The notes below the pieces were generated by a model that was not told the DNA's origin, did no database searches, and saw only the letters and a program-made list of their open reading frames with translations. A stretch of 64,000 nt of DNA from Deroplatys truncata (lineage: Eukaryota; Arthropoda; Insecta; Mantodea; Mantidae): contig CM060987.1 in the NCBI GenBank assembly GCA_030765065.1, positions 72,302,557-72,366,556 on the forward strand. Reading direction: 5' to 3'. A program made the translations under genes and the position numbers. Positions 46,120 to 57,314 of this stretch are shown here, one piece after another (position 1 is the stretch's first letter; every line of letters begins with the position of its first letter).

Positions 46120-47385
46120 ATCAAACAATAAACTACACGAGGTCCGACGGGGCGAGCTCAACAAAATCCTAAATACACCTAAAGATTCCTAAAACATTGT
46201 ATGGGAGGGAGGAAGGATCAAATATCTACTAGAAATCACATGCCAGGGCTTTAGTTTAACCAAGATGTATTGGATTTTAATGGATACAATATGTTACCTG
46301 TTTGCCATCGGCGACGCGTCTATCCTATGGTGACCATGCTGCACGAGTGCTGCCTTGCAAGAGAGAGAGGCAACTGACGGTACCTTCTAACGAACCGTTT
46401 CCCCCACTACCATTCTGACATCATACGATCTCTGTTACCAACCCACACACTAGTACATGCATTTCCCAACCAACAAACAAACATTACCCTAACCAAATGT
46501 CACAATATCTTCCACCATGACTGAGATTTTTTCAAGGTTTTCCGCAGACCTCATAACTGGAAAGTGCCGGGGTGATATCCTAAACTTAGGCCTGGAACAT
46601 TTCCTTCCCGTATTTCCTTTCCTGATAATCATTTCATTTTAAGTATCACCAGTGTCCACCGCCGTATACGTTAAACACTACAAAAAGTCAACAATTCTAA
46701 GAGTGCGTAGATTATAATAGGCCCCGTTTATACAGATGTATCACACTACAGCCGTTTGTTCACCAAATGCAGCAGAATTAGTGAATTTTGCTATGTTAGC
46801 AGCTCCGAAAATGCGATGTTTATGACGTCACATGCTTTGTATCCGTTTGTACGCACATACTAGTCGGCCACGACATGAGTGCTCTTGGAGGAGGGCGCCA
46901 CTGTTTTTGACAATGCGAACGTTATCAAGGCAGAGGGGAGTGAGAGGCAAGGCGACAGGGGAATTTACAGTTGCAAAATGAAAGTAGTAGGTACAGTGGG
47001 CTTCAAATGTTTTCCGATGGGCCAAGGGGTGTAGAGAAAGAGGGGGAAGAAATTTCTTCTCGACTAGTCATGCTTGGCTATAGCCAACAGTAAATGCCGG
47101 TCGTCTCAAAGGTCACATTTACTTCTGTGTATGCATTCAGCGAACTGACTCTAAGAAGAAAGAAGACGAAACCAAATACTTTTCTCTTTACTAGAACTAT
47201 TCAAGCGAAATAAATTAACATATTCTTTGCATAATATGTTGTTTAAAATCAAGTATTGCACCACAAGTTTAAGATTCAGTAATTTTCTCGAGAAAAAAGG
47301 TTTGCATAACCTATATCTTGTTTTTAACGTTTGTTGCTAGTAATAAATAATAATATTAATAATAATAGTTTAATAATTATCACCA
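46120..47385. other. No recognisable gene
   Basis: GC is somewhat higher than in the flanks and there is a palindromic GATGTTTATGACGTCACATG around 46815. A 65-codon minus frame at 47025-46828 has no motif. No repeat family was recognised. Confidence 0.35.
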
Positions 47386-47389
47386 ATAG

Positions 47390-47712
47390 AACGTTCTACG
47401 CGTACTCGACAGCAATGACAAAGTTCCTAAAATTTCCAGATTGAGACGCCCTGACAGTTGGGCAGGCAAACCGGGGACCCCACCCCAATCAGAGGGTCCA
47501 ACGCCCCCCTGGCAACCAGCCGAAGACCGAGAGACGGATAAGGTTCCACAGAGAGAATTCTTTTTCTGTGCCACACCGCACCGGAATACCATCCCCGACA
47601 CTTCCAATCCTGAAACAGACCTAACGGCGTTAAGGGTGAATGAAATAAGGAATGGAACGATATTCGTGGGCTGAGAGAATCATATCAGCATTAGCCTTAC
47701 GACCCGGCAAAA

Positions 47713-47745
<33 letters not shown>

Positions 47746-47832
47746 CAAAAAAAACGTGGGTCAGATTGGGCGGTAGCCGGGAAGCGAACTAGGTATCTCT
47801 CGAATGCGAGCCTCACGCGTTACCGCGGCGCC
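47390..47832 (-). mobile_element. SINE family D, copy 2, with (TC)n expansion
   Basis: On the minus strand the tRNA-like head begins at about 47832 with GGCGCCGCGGTAACGCG and has a box-B-like TAGTTCGCTTCCCGG. The body includes the segment with AGTGTCGGGGATGG and continues left to about 47390. A (TC)n tract (47714-47746) sits between head and body. The right end abuts SINE A copy 5 with no spacer. Confidence 0.75.
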
Positions 47833-47950
47833 ACCTGGACGTAAACTGGAAGATCCGTAGTTCAAATCTCGGCTATGACATTGAATTTTTCTATCTGATT
47901 CTATCTTTCCAACCTTGTCCTGCACACGGCTTGAGTGAAAGAGTCTTCTT
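47833..47950 (+). mobile_element. SINE family A, copy 5, head truncated
   Basis: It starts within the region between boxes A and B (AACTGGAAGATCCGTAG) and keeps box B (TAGTTCAAATCTCGG). The full body includes CTATCTTTCCAACCTTGTCC and ACACGGCTTGAGTGAAAG. Box A is lost at the junction with SINE D. Confidence 0.75.
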
Positions 47951-48110
47951 GTTAATTGAGATGAAACTGCAATTACAAACTTCGTTGTAAATATAAGAAG
48001 AATGCAGTAGCTCAAACGATAGTTAGATTTTTATGTGGTGTCTTTGAAACTCCACGCTCTTTGCATTACCACGAGGATTATGGTTAGGAAGAATTATATT
48101 TAAATATAGA
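47951..48110 (+). repeat. F repeat fragment, 5' part
   Basis: The blocks TTAATTGAGATGAAACT, ACGATAGTTAGATTTTTA and CCACGCTCTTTGCATTACC follow the F order but stop before the central motif. Confidence 0.6.
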
Positions 48111-48144
48111 TTAAATTATTATTTTAAACTGAACAAACTAACGT

Positions 48145-49075
48145 GTTGCATTCACATATCTTTCTCTTCTTACCATTCTACAAATTCTTTTTTCTAAATC
48201 TCATTTTTCTATCTATTTCTTATAATCCAGATAAACTTGCAAATCACATTTAGCTCATCTGTGTGGTATGGGGGTCTGCCTCACATTCAAGAGGTCCCGA
48301 GTTAGAATCTCGGTTAAAGTTAAATATCTGGGTAAAGTTTTTTCCAGGGTTTCCTCTTATCCTGAGAAGATGAATGTTAGATTCTAATTTCTAATGACCT
48401 CGGGCCCATTTGAGCATCATTTTAAACATTTCGTTCACTCACCGTCCGTAATGGTTTACCCGGTTAAAGGACTTTAATTGAATACCAAAAGAAAAAGTTC
48501 ACATTTACACGTTTCGTTGTAGTATATGTAGATAAAGCGATAGTCTCATTTTCAAAACGCATGTCACTACGTGATGCTTTGAAATTCCATGCTGTTGTAT
48601 GACCGCGACAAAAACAAACGAATACAGACTTCTCAGTTAAAAAAAGTATTCAAACCAATGATAAAAATATCTGGGAATTAGTTAATCTCATAAAATATAT
48701 GTATAACAAACTGCGTGCTTTAACGGGGTATGCATTTCTTGTGTAGCAAAACTTTGTCCAATCTTTTAGAGTTTACCAATTATACAAAAGTTATTCAGAA
48801 TGAAAAAGGCTTTAGAGGCTCTTCTCAGTCAGTTCAAAATATATATTTCGTTTGTCATGAAATTATTTTAAATAGTGAGTATTTTAATCAAAATCATTAG
48901 AGCCATTTTTAAGAAAATAAATTTCGAAAATTTTTCCATGTAAAGGGTTGTTCAGGATGGGGAGATTTTCTTGAAAATCCTTGTCACATCTTTAAAAGAT
49001 GCTGAACTTAAATATCAAGTTTGGTATTTAACCGACTTTTCGCTTTGGATTTATTTTGTTCACAGAGACGCAGGC
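48145..49075 (+). repeat. F repeat, nearly full, split by a SINE
   Basis: The copy begins GTTGCATTCACATATCTTTC. It continues after the inserted SINE (48253-48498) through AAAGCGATAGTCTC, GAAATTCCATGCTG, TTATTCAGAATGAAAAAGGC, the central TTTTAATCAAAATCATTAGA, GGAGATTTTCTTGAAAATCC, and TTGTTCACAGAGACGC. The 3' portion after the microsatellite position is missing. Confidence 0.75.
48253..48498 (+). mobile_element. SINE family E inserted in an F repeat
   Basis: A 9-bp target duplication TCACATTTA flanks the insert (48244-48252 and 48499-48507). The head has GTGTGGTATGGGGGTCTGCC and GAGTTAGAATCTCGG (box B with one change). The body includes CAGGGTTTCCTCTTATCC and a GACCTCGGGCCC segment, and an A-rich tail follows TTTAATTGAATACC. 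Confidence 0.8.
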
Positions 49076-49104
49076 ATATGGACTTTTGCCCTAAAATATG
49101 TGTT

Positions 49105-50365
49105 GAATTCGCATGACTTTCTCTACCCACTCTTCTTACAAAGCTTATTTTGCACGTATGTCATGTTAATACCCATAAACCTTCATCACTTATTTTCATA
49201 ATTCGTTGTAGGTATAACCAGAACATATTAAGCTAAAGCGATAGCCAAATCCCTCAAAGCTGATCGCTACGTGATAGGTTTGGATTGGTTGGCTACAGAG
49301 GGGACTCGGCACTGATCCACACAGTGGATATTGAGCCTACGCCCCACAAGGGGACGTCTCCGGGAGGCAGGATGAGGCGAGACAAGACACCGGGTGTACG
49401 GAACCAGGAAAAACAGCACAGGAATGGCAGGGTCCCTACGTTTTCAGATAGAGACTCCCTGTCATACGTATAGGCAGACCGGGGACTCCACCCAGCACAG
49501 AGGGTGTCCAAGGCCCCTCAAGGAAGTTAGGATACTCCCGACAGCCAGCCGAAAGCTGAGGGACGGAGAAAGTCACAAAAAGCATCCTTTTCCCCTGCCA
49601 CACTGCACCGAAACACTATCGCCGACACTTCCAACCCTGAAAGAGACCAATGGATGAAAGATGAAGGGAAATTAGAATGGAGATGAAATGGAGGTCCGGA
49701 AATTCGAGGAGAATCCTTCCCAGCACTCGCCTGGCGACCCGGGAAACCCCCCGAAAAAAGGTCGGCCAGAGGTATCCAACCCACGACCTACCGAATGTGA
49801 GCCACAGACGTGATAGATTTGAAATTCTGTTCTCTTTGTATGAACACGAGAAAGAAAGAAAGAAGGAAATAAAAGAAAAACAATAGCTATCTGCAGTTGA
49901 GAGAAGTATAAAGTATTTGAAAATTCAAACTAATAACAAAGAAACTTTCAGAATAGGCAAAATGTAAAAGTTATTTGACACAAAATAAAAATGTTATTTG
50001 ATATAAATGTGCTTTAACAAGATCTACAGTTGTTATGCGGTAAGATTTTGTCTCTCTCTCTCTTACGATTTACAAATTATCAAAAGTAATTGACAATAAA
50101 GACTAATTTACAGACTATTGCTAGAACATAAAAGATATGCATTCTATTTATAATGAAAATAGCTTAAACATATGTATTTGAATCAAAATACTTAGAGCCA
50201 TTTTTGAAAGAATAAAAAATTTCGAAAAAATGTCCAATGCAAAGGCTAGTTTGGAGTGGAGGATTTTCTTTAAAATCCCTGTGTCGCATTCTTGGAAGTA
50301 GTTGAACTTAAACACGACGTTCGGTTTTTAACCAACCTTTTGCTTTTGAGTTATGCTATTCGTGG

Positions 50366-50422
<57 letters not shown>

Positions 50423-50430
50423 CCATTTTC
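49105..50430 (+). repeat. F repeat split by SINE D copy 3
   Basis: The 5' part 49105-49282 has CGCATGACTTTCTCTACCC, TTCGTTGTAGGTATAACC and AAAGCGATAGCCAAAT. It resumes at 49808 after the SINE with GAAATTCTGTTCTCTTTG, the central region (TTGAATCAAAATACTTAGAG), ATTTTCTTTAAAATCCC, and TTTTGAGTTATGCTATTC. It then has an (AC)n tract at 50368-50419 and runs into the tandem array. Confidence 0.8.
49283..49807 (-). mobile_element. SINE family D, copy 3, full length with target duplication
   Basis: A 14-bp duplication ACGTGATAG(G/A)TTTG flanks it at 49269-49282 and 49808-49821 with a single mismatch. At 525 bp this is the reference copy of the family here. The tRNA-like head lies at the right end on the minus strand, and the body includes GGGGACTCGGCACTGATCC near its left end. 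The long body is unusual for a tRNA-SINE. Confidence 0.88.
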
Positions 50431-51720
50431 TAAAAATAAATTCATTGGATTCAGGGGTCACAAACTTGATTTCTGGTGAAATTACGACATTGAATTTTCA
50501 GATGGAACACCATACTTTCTCTACTTACTGTAGCTACGTAGTAGAGAAAGTAAAAATGCTTACTTTGGATTCAGGGCCCTCAAAACGTGTATTTCACGTT
50601 GAATCTCGTTATTCAATTTTTGGGTGGAATGCAATAGTTACTCTACTTACTGTAACTACGTAGTAGAGAAAGTAAAAATACTTACTTTGGATTCAGGGGT
50701 CTCAAAGCGTGCATTTCCGTTGAATATCTTTATTAAATTTTTTGGTGGAACACAATACTTTATTTGGATTCAGGGAATCTCAAAACGTGTATTTCTGTTG
50801 AATCTCGTTATTAAATTTTTGGGTGGAATATAATACTTGCTCTACTTACTGTAACTACGTAGTAGAGAAAGTAAAAATGTTTTTTTTGGATCTAGGGAGT
50901 CTCAAAACATGTATATCCGGTGAATCTCGTTTTTCAGTTTTTGGGTGGATAACAATACTATCTCTGCCTCCTGCAGCTACGTAGTAGAAAAAGTAAAATG
51001 CTTTGTTTGGATTCAGGGGGTCTCAAAACGTGTATATCTGGTGAATCTCATTCAATTTTTGGGTGGAACACAATACTTGTCTACTTGCTGTAAATACGTA
51101 GTAGAGAAAGTAATAATGCTTTCTTTGGATTCAGGGAGTCTCAAAACGAGTATTTCCGGTGAATATCGTTGAATTTTGGGTGGATACAACTTTCTCTACC
51201 TCTGTAACTACGCAGTAGAGAAATTAAAAATGCTTTCTTTGGATTCAGGGGCTCTCAAAACGTGTATTTCCGGTATATCTCTTTATTGAATTTTTGGGTC
51301 GAATACAATACTTTCTCTACCTCCTGTAGCTATGTAGTAGAGAAAGTGAAAATACTTTCTTTGGATTCAGGGAATCTGAAAGCGTGCATTTTCGGTAAAT
51401 CCCGTTATTAAATTTTTGGGTGAAATACAATAATTCCTCTACTTACTGTAAGTGCGTAGTAGGGAAAGTAAAAATTCTTTCTTTGAATTCAATTGGGCTC
51501 AAAACGTGTGTTTCCGGTGAATCTTGTTATTGAATATTCGGTGGAATACAATACTTCCTCTGATTACTGTAAGTGCGTAGTAGGAAAGACAAAAATGCTT
51601 TCTTTGGATTCACTGAGTCTCAGAAGGTGTATTTCCGGTGAATCTCGTTTTTTAATTTTTGGGTGGAATTTAACACTTTTCCTACTTATTATAAGTAAAT
51701 AGTAGAGCCAGTAAAAGGAT
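50430..51720 (+). repeat. Tandem array of about 120-bp units derived from the F 3' end
   Basis: Roughly ten to eleven units follow one another, each with CTTTGGATTCAGGG, CTCAAAACGTGTATTTCC, AATTTTTGGGTGGAATACAA and a palindromic CTACGTAG-type core followed by TAGAGAAAGTAAAAATG. The core positions (about 50538, 50655, 50860, 50980, 51098, 51211, 51335, 51456, 51578 and 51700) are spaced 113-124 bp apart, with one shortened unit near 50750. The unit equals the last part of a single F repeat. Short frames within the array are artefacts. Confidence 0.9.
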
Positions 51721-52460
51721 GAGTTGTGGAATAGATAAGCGGCTGGTTGTCGTTACGGCATCTTGCATGCAACCAAATAGGGAAAAGTGTAACTTAGTCT
51801 GTAACTTCAAATAATTTCTGGCCTAAATTGTTGTCACGATGCACGGAAAAACCATTTTTCATAAGGACATTATGAAAATAAAGAACATATGTTAGTTGAT
51901 AATGGGTAGAGAAAGCAGTAAACATTGAAAACCAAACCATTTTGATTTAACACTTGCTTGTTATACAATAATATGATGCCTATAATTCCTAAAAATTAGT
52001 TTGTATACTGCTTAAGTCGCTGTGTTGTAATGTTATTGCTTTTTCTTTTCACAGTTATTACATTCTTACAGCCAAGTATAAGGGAAATGTGTTGGAATGA
52101 TATTTTGTTTAGCCTGTTACATCCCTTTAACCTTCCTTGTAGAGTAGGTATGAGCTAGGATACCTGGCATAACCTCTCGATAAACACCCCGCTTGCCCCG
52201 CTGCCGGTGCAACGGAAAACATTTGGAGCCGTCTGTACTACATTTGCAGGCCTCAGGCTCGCTAGTAAATGCAACTCGGAAATGCAGACGTTTTCTTTAC
52301 CTAACTGTCCTTCGGATGTCCCGCTTACTTGTTCCGTAACTGCCTAGTTCCTCTTCTCACTGAATACACTCATATCGTGGCCGACTAGTAAGCTTTACAG
52401 ACCAATAGTTTCAAATTAACAGACCCAATACTCATTTAGCTTCCCTATGAGTTCTATTTA
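51721..52460. other. No recognisable gene
   Basis: A short F-like piece (GATAATGGGTAGAGAAAGCAG) lies near 51898-51920. The rest, including a GC-richer part at 52160-52290 with CGCTTGCCCCGCTGCCGG, has no assignable feature. Confidence 0.4.
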
Positions 52461-52462
52461 TG

Positions 52463-52939
52463 TAGCGTGTTTAAAAAGGTAAAGGTACGGACGAATGGAG
52501 GGGCCCCCGAAACCGGGGCAGAATATGGCAAGTAGATTTCGTATGCTTCTACCGTGACCCTGGGAGAGAGGGGTGCGGGAGCAGATCCGAAGGGTTACTA
52601 GCGTTTCCAGATAGAAAGCATCCGACGCCTCCAGGGCCCACCCATAAGCTCCTTCCCGGGGGTCCCCGAACAGTTTCCAACGACGCCAGTGAAGAAACCT
52701 CACAAAGCGCACATCCACCGCCCAGCCGCAACCCGCCGAACACCGTCGCCTGGTCCTACAACCCTGAAACAGATAATGGATAGAAGAAATTAAGTGCAGG
52801 AAAGTGCTGGTAGAAGGTGAACCACCCCCGCATTCGCCGACCCGGAGAAACCATGAAAAATCCATGGATCAGAGTGAGCAGTCGCCGAGATCGAACCGGG
52901 AACCTCCCACATGCGAGTCCCACGCGTTACCGCGGCGCC
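52463..52939 (-). mobile_element. SINE family D, copy 4
   Basis: On the minus strand the head begins GGCGCCGCGGTAACGCGTGG and carries box B CCCGGTTCGATCTCGG, the best-preserved in the family. The body runs left to an end near AAAGGTAAAGGTACGG. No clean target duplication was found. The strong GC contrast with the flanks marks the borders. Confidence 0.8.
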
Positions 52940-53154
52940 AATTAGCTCGGTTGTAGTTTTACAAAACTCATTAATAAGTAAAATATTTTGATAGTCTCAT
53001 AGCCGCTATAACCTCCATTAATTAACATATGCGTAGTTCTTGTGTAAAGAGAACTAACATGCATTGTATACCAAGTTTCATAGCAGTCGTTCACTGGTTC
53101 TTAAGTGAAAAGCTAACTCATCAACATACAAACAAAATTAAAAAAAACCACTTA

Positions 53155-53955
53155 TATGTTACACTCACATGACTTTCCGTACTCTTGTAAAAATTATTCT
53201 TACAAACGCTTATTCCCCACCTACTTGTTGTTAATCCATATGCAGATTTACAGAAATTATCTTATTGATAATTTTCTTGTAGGTGCAAGGGGAATATGAC
53301 AGTTTTTAAGCGATAGTCAAATATTTTAAGAGCTGGTTGCTATGTGGAGTATTCCATTCTCTTTGCATGTCCAGGACATAAAAAAAGAAAGAATAGGGAG
53401 TTCCCATTTGAGAAAAAGCATAAGTATTGGAAAATTCAAACAAATAACAAGGGATATCTCGGAAATCGTTCACTCACAAAAAAAAAGTATATGATATAAA
53501 TTGTGTTTTAACGGGATCTACATTTTTTGTGGAATAAAATTTTGTTTATCTCTTAAGATTTACCAGTTATGCAAAATTCATTCAGAATGAAGACGACTTT
53601 TGGGTACATTCCCGGAAAATTCGAGATATGCATTTCATTTGCCATGAAAGTATCTTAAACATATGATGTTTTAATCAAAATCGTTGGAGCCATTTTTGAG
53701 AAAATCAATCTTTTCGTAAAATTTTCCACGTAAAGGGCAGTCTGGGGTGTGGGATTCTCTTGAAAATCGTTGTGTCGCATCTTTGAAAGTTTGGTATTTA
53801 TCCGAGTTTTCGTTTTTGAGTTATGCTGTTCACAACACACAGAGTGACCTTTATATAATAATGCTTTTTTAGGATCCAGGGGGCCTCAACATGTATATAC
53901 CGGTGAAATATCGATATTTAATTTTTGGATGGAATATAATGATAAGGATTTTGTT
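53155..53955 (+). repeat. F repeat, almost complete
   Basis: Blocks occur in full order: ACACTCACATGACTTTC, TTGTAGGTGCAAGGGG, AGCGATAGTCAAATATTT, GCATGTCCAGGACAT, CGGGATCTACATTTTTTG, TTCATTCAGAATGAAGACG, TTTTAATCAAAATCGTTGG, GTGTCGCATCTTTGAAAG, GAGTTATGCTGTTCAC, then a reduced microsatellite and ATTTTTGGATGGAATATAA. The last inverted-repeat end is missing. Confidence 0.85.
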
Positions 53956-54169
53956 TTAGGATAGCCCGCTGTAACCCCAGTAGTTTATAAACATTTGGAA
54001 TTACCGGAAACATTTGGATTATAGTTGTATCATATATTCGTAGATAACAAATGCAAATAATAGTGGTAGCGGCTGTTTAAGAACGGGACTACACTGTGGT
54101 GTTTTCAAAAACCATTTCTGAGGAGCTTACCTAAAACATACAGTGGCTCAACAAAGTATACGTCTCCGC

Positions 54170-54740
54170 TTTAAAAAAATTTCAGCAGATAAATTAACGG
54201 GGAGAAAGTCCTCATTTGTAAAATGCAGAAAAAACAAACATATTGATCTTAATGCTTGCATTTCATACAAAATTTATTCAGAATGACACGGACTTAACAG
54301 GTTATTCACAGAAAATTCATTTTTGGGGTAAGTATCTTAAATGTACGTCATTTTAATCAAAAGCATTAGAGGCGTTTTTGCGAAAATCAAAAATATTTAA
54401 AATATTTCCGTATAAATTTTAGTCTGGGTTGGGGGATTTTCTTGAAAATATTCTTGTCGCATCTTTAGAAAACACTAAACTTAATTATCAAATCTGGTAT
54501 TTATCCTAATCTTAATTTTTGAGTTACGCTGTTCACAGTCACGGACACAAACACCACCCGACCTTTTACTTCAAAGTTTCTTCTATTCGATTCTAGCAGG
54601 CTTAAAACATACTTTTCCGGTTAGATCTTGATATCAAATTTTTGCTGAAATGCAATGCTTCCTCTTCCTACTAGGTACGTGGTAGAGGAAATAATAAATG
54701 TCCGTGGGTAGAGAAAGTCATGCGAAGTTAAAACATCAGA
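54170..54740 (+). repeat. F repeat, central and 3' part
   Basis: TTTATTCAGAATGACACGG, TTTTAATCAAAAGCATTAGA, GGGGATTTTCTTGAAAATA, GAGTTACGCTGTTCACAG and TACGTGGTAGAGGAAATAA occur in order. A second terminus-like block GGGTAGAGAAAGTCATG follows at about 54705-54722. Confidence 0.8.
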
Positions 54741-55820
54741 TTGTTTTTTTTTTAACCTGAGAATTTCACCGACATGATTTAAACCACCAGAGAAATAAAT
54801 TTGTAAAGTCTTAAGACTAACACGTTGTTGAGTAGTTCTAAAGAAAGTTGATTATTCCTGATCTTGATACTTTTTCTCCCTCAGATTAAAATCCATTTTC
54901 ACAGCAAATTCAGAAGTTGTACAGGAATGGCTCTACTAGATGCACGTAATAATATATTGTGACATAAGTGCGTCTTTGCAGATCGAGGAAGAGGTTTGAA
55001 AATACGAGACGAATTCGAGTATTTTCACTTCCAAGTTTCTGCAAAGCACTTAACGCATGTGTATTACAAACTATTTTTTCGATGATACTGCATAACAGAA
55101 ATTCTTACGTGAAAATAAAATTAATAACTGTCAGCTGTTCGAAAGCAGTATCAAGGTGGAGTGGGCTAGCCTCTGCGAACTGGTAATCGATTATTACGCC
55201 TGGTAATCGGTGTGTTGACCAAGCCAGTCTATAACGAAGGTGACATGGCTGATTTCGCCGAAGAGTTATATTTAAATGTTTCATGAATTAAATCGTAGGT
55301 AAATGTTAACAAATGAAGAAGATTTAAGTGTTAAAATTCAACCATCAAATATGACTATATTGTATGTCAGCAAGAATAAGTATGCATAAAATAGTTGGAG
55401 AGTTAAATGTATTTTATTAACGTCTGCGTTAAAAATGGAAAGCGCATGGAGAGCAGGAATTTCAACTTTCCACACATAAGGGCAAGTGGATACAAGAACA
55501 CTATTATTGAATTTTTTTATAAATACTATACACAAAAAAGTTCAAAATCGGTGCAATTTTAAAAAAAATTATAAAACTTGGTATATATACTGTTAATGTA
55601 CTCGTAGTTCGTTTTCTTGAATTAAATACGCGATTTTCTTTCCGTCAACTTTGCTGCTGAAATGTTTAAATAGTTTCTTGAATCACTGTGTAGAAATGTC
55701 GACGCCATCACATGGCAGCTCTTACTAATGTAGCCAGTGTTAATCGTTAAACATTTGGCTTGTCAAGGTTTTCTGTACCGTCATAAGATACTATGGTTTA
55801 TATGACTAAGAAACTGCAGG
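54741..55820. other. No recognisable gene
   Basis: AT-rich single-copy-looking sequence. A 72-codon plus-strand frame at 54968-55186 and a 65-codon minus frame at 55535-55338 have no motif. Confidence 0.4.
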
Positions 55821-55829
55821 ACATTGTTG

Positions 55830-56850
55830 TACGCACAGAATTCTTGGGGTCATGGAAGAGTTTTTCCTGACCCGTTTTCAATTCTTTCATTGCTATCCCT
55901 TTTCGTGCTCTGGGCCCTGCGCACAGGCAGGTGGTACCATCTAGCGGCGGATTGCATAACTGCAGCTCATCTCCTCTCTACACCCCTACGGGAAACGACC
56001 GAGCCAGCGAAGAACGACAAGGGGTTTTTCTTCCCGAATATAAGAGGGGAAGCGAAGAGCTCTTTTTTCCCCCAATAAGCCGGAAAACACCCTTCCCCTT
56101 CAGCCAGCCATCTCGCTCCCTCCCATCAGCCTTTCCCGTTCTCCTTTTTTTACTCTTTTTTTTCTGTACATGCGAAGTGTACGTGCGGTGTGCAAATATC
56201 CATTTCTTTGCCCTGTCTTCCCCCTCCAGCGAGCCGGGGCTGTGGTGGGGGTTGGTTTGTAGTGCCGCTGGCTGACCCGACACACAGTCTCCCGTCTCTC
56301 TCGCACACACATAACCGGGGTCACTTGCTCTGGGCCCAGCCGAAGTGCGTAGAAAAGTTACGGCTGCTAGCAAGCAACAACAATAGTGCAAGTAGGAGTG
56401 CGTGCGTGCGTTCGTGTGCGTGCGTGGCGAGTGTATCGTGTTATGACGTAGACGCCGTGTGGAAGTGACATGGTCTGACACATACATAGTGCTGATATTT
56501 ACAACCGAAAGTGGGTGTGTACTGTACATGTGACAGTGAAGTGATTTCACCCCAAGGTAGGAACACATTCGTTTGTTTTACAGCGGTGCATAAAGTTAGG
56601 GCAACACGACTATGCGGCTGAGGCAGCCCCACATCGATCAACTGTGCGAATGTGGTAAGCGGAAGAAGCTAGGATGAGGAAAACGACCAAGAAGGGCGAG
56701 GGCTCTGGGAGTATAGAGGTCCTCCCCTTGTGTCAGCATCACGTGCTCATCTCGCTGCATTGCTGCTGAAATGCCATTCAGAAGGTACGTACGTATGTGC
56801 GTACGCACAGTAGTGTAAGACTCTCCACGTTATTCATTGCAGGGAGGTTA
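55830..56850 (+). promoter_or_regulatory. CpG-rich block: candidate promoter and first exon of a host gene
   Basis: CpG and GC content rise sharply over about 1 kb in an otherwise AT-rich window, peaking at 56220-56480. A TATA-like GAATATAAGAGG lies at about 56035-56047. Good splice-donor-like sites follow: AAG|GTAGGAAC near 56556, TGTG|GTAAGCGG near 56655, and AAG|GTACGTAC near 56785, the last directly after ATGCCATTCAGAAG. A short upstream frame starts ATGCGGCTGAGG at 56611. Together these suggest a 5' UTR exon on the plus strand whose next exon lies beyond this window. No coding exon confirms it. Confidence 0.4.
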
Positions 56851-56904
56851 ATTGGGCCCTACCCCCTCCCCCTCTCACTCTTACGGTCAAGGGGTGTGCG
56901 GAAC

Positions 56905-57245
56905 TTCTTCTCTCAAGCTAGTCAAATGGAGTAAAAATTTGAAACGCGGAAATTCTCTTTCCCTCTCATTTAAATGGAATAAAATGTATAATATTACTGA
57001 AGTTCTCTTTTTCAAGCTGGTCAAATGGGGCAACAGTTAAAAACCTTACCGAGGTTCTCCTTTTTAGCCAAACTTTCTTTTCAAGCTAGTGACATGCAGG
57101 AGAGTGTACTGGCTCTTTTTTTTTCAAACTGGTCAAATGGAGTTAAAGTACAAAACTTTGTGAATGCTTCGTTTTTTTCAAGTTAATCATATGGAAGACA
57201 GAATTGAGGTTGCCGAGAGTTGTTTTTTTCAATTTAGTGAAATAT
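56905..57245 (+). repeat. Degenerate minisatellite, about 50-bp period
   Basis: The motif TTTTTCAAGCTGGTCAAATGG and variants recur about seven times, near 56910, 56963, 57008, 57071, 57119, 57172 and 57223, spaced 45-63 bp. Spacer sequence between them is only loosely conserved. The array directly follows the CpG-rich block. Confidence 0.75.
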
Positions 57246-57314
57246 TAGGTTTGTAATATATGCTATTTTGAATTCCTTGTGTTTCTTAGTTACTTTCGCC
57301 ACCAAGGGTACATA

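Noticed and set aside
50292-50663. 123-codon plus-strand frame and similar frames up to 51702
   Set aside because: They are translations of the (AC)n tract and the F-derived tandem array.
55978-56568. Minus-strand open frame of 196 codons in the GC-rich block
   Set aside because: Composition is Arg/Ser/Thr/Lys-rich as expected from GC-rich non-coding DNA, no domain is visible, and stops are simply rare at this GC content.
56557-56582. Intron between GTAGGAAC and TTTTACAG near the candidate first exon
   Set aside because: About 26 bp is too short for a spliceosomal intron; at most one of the two sites is real.
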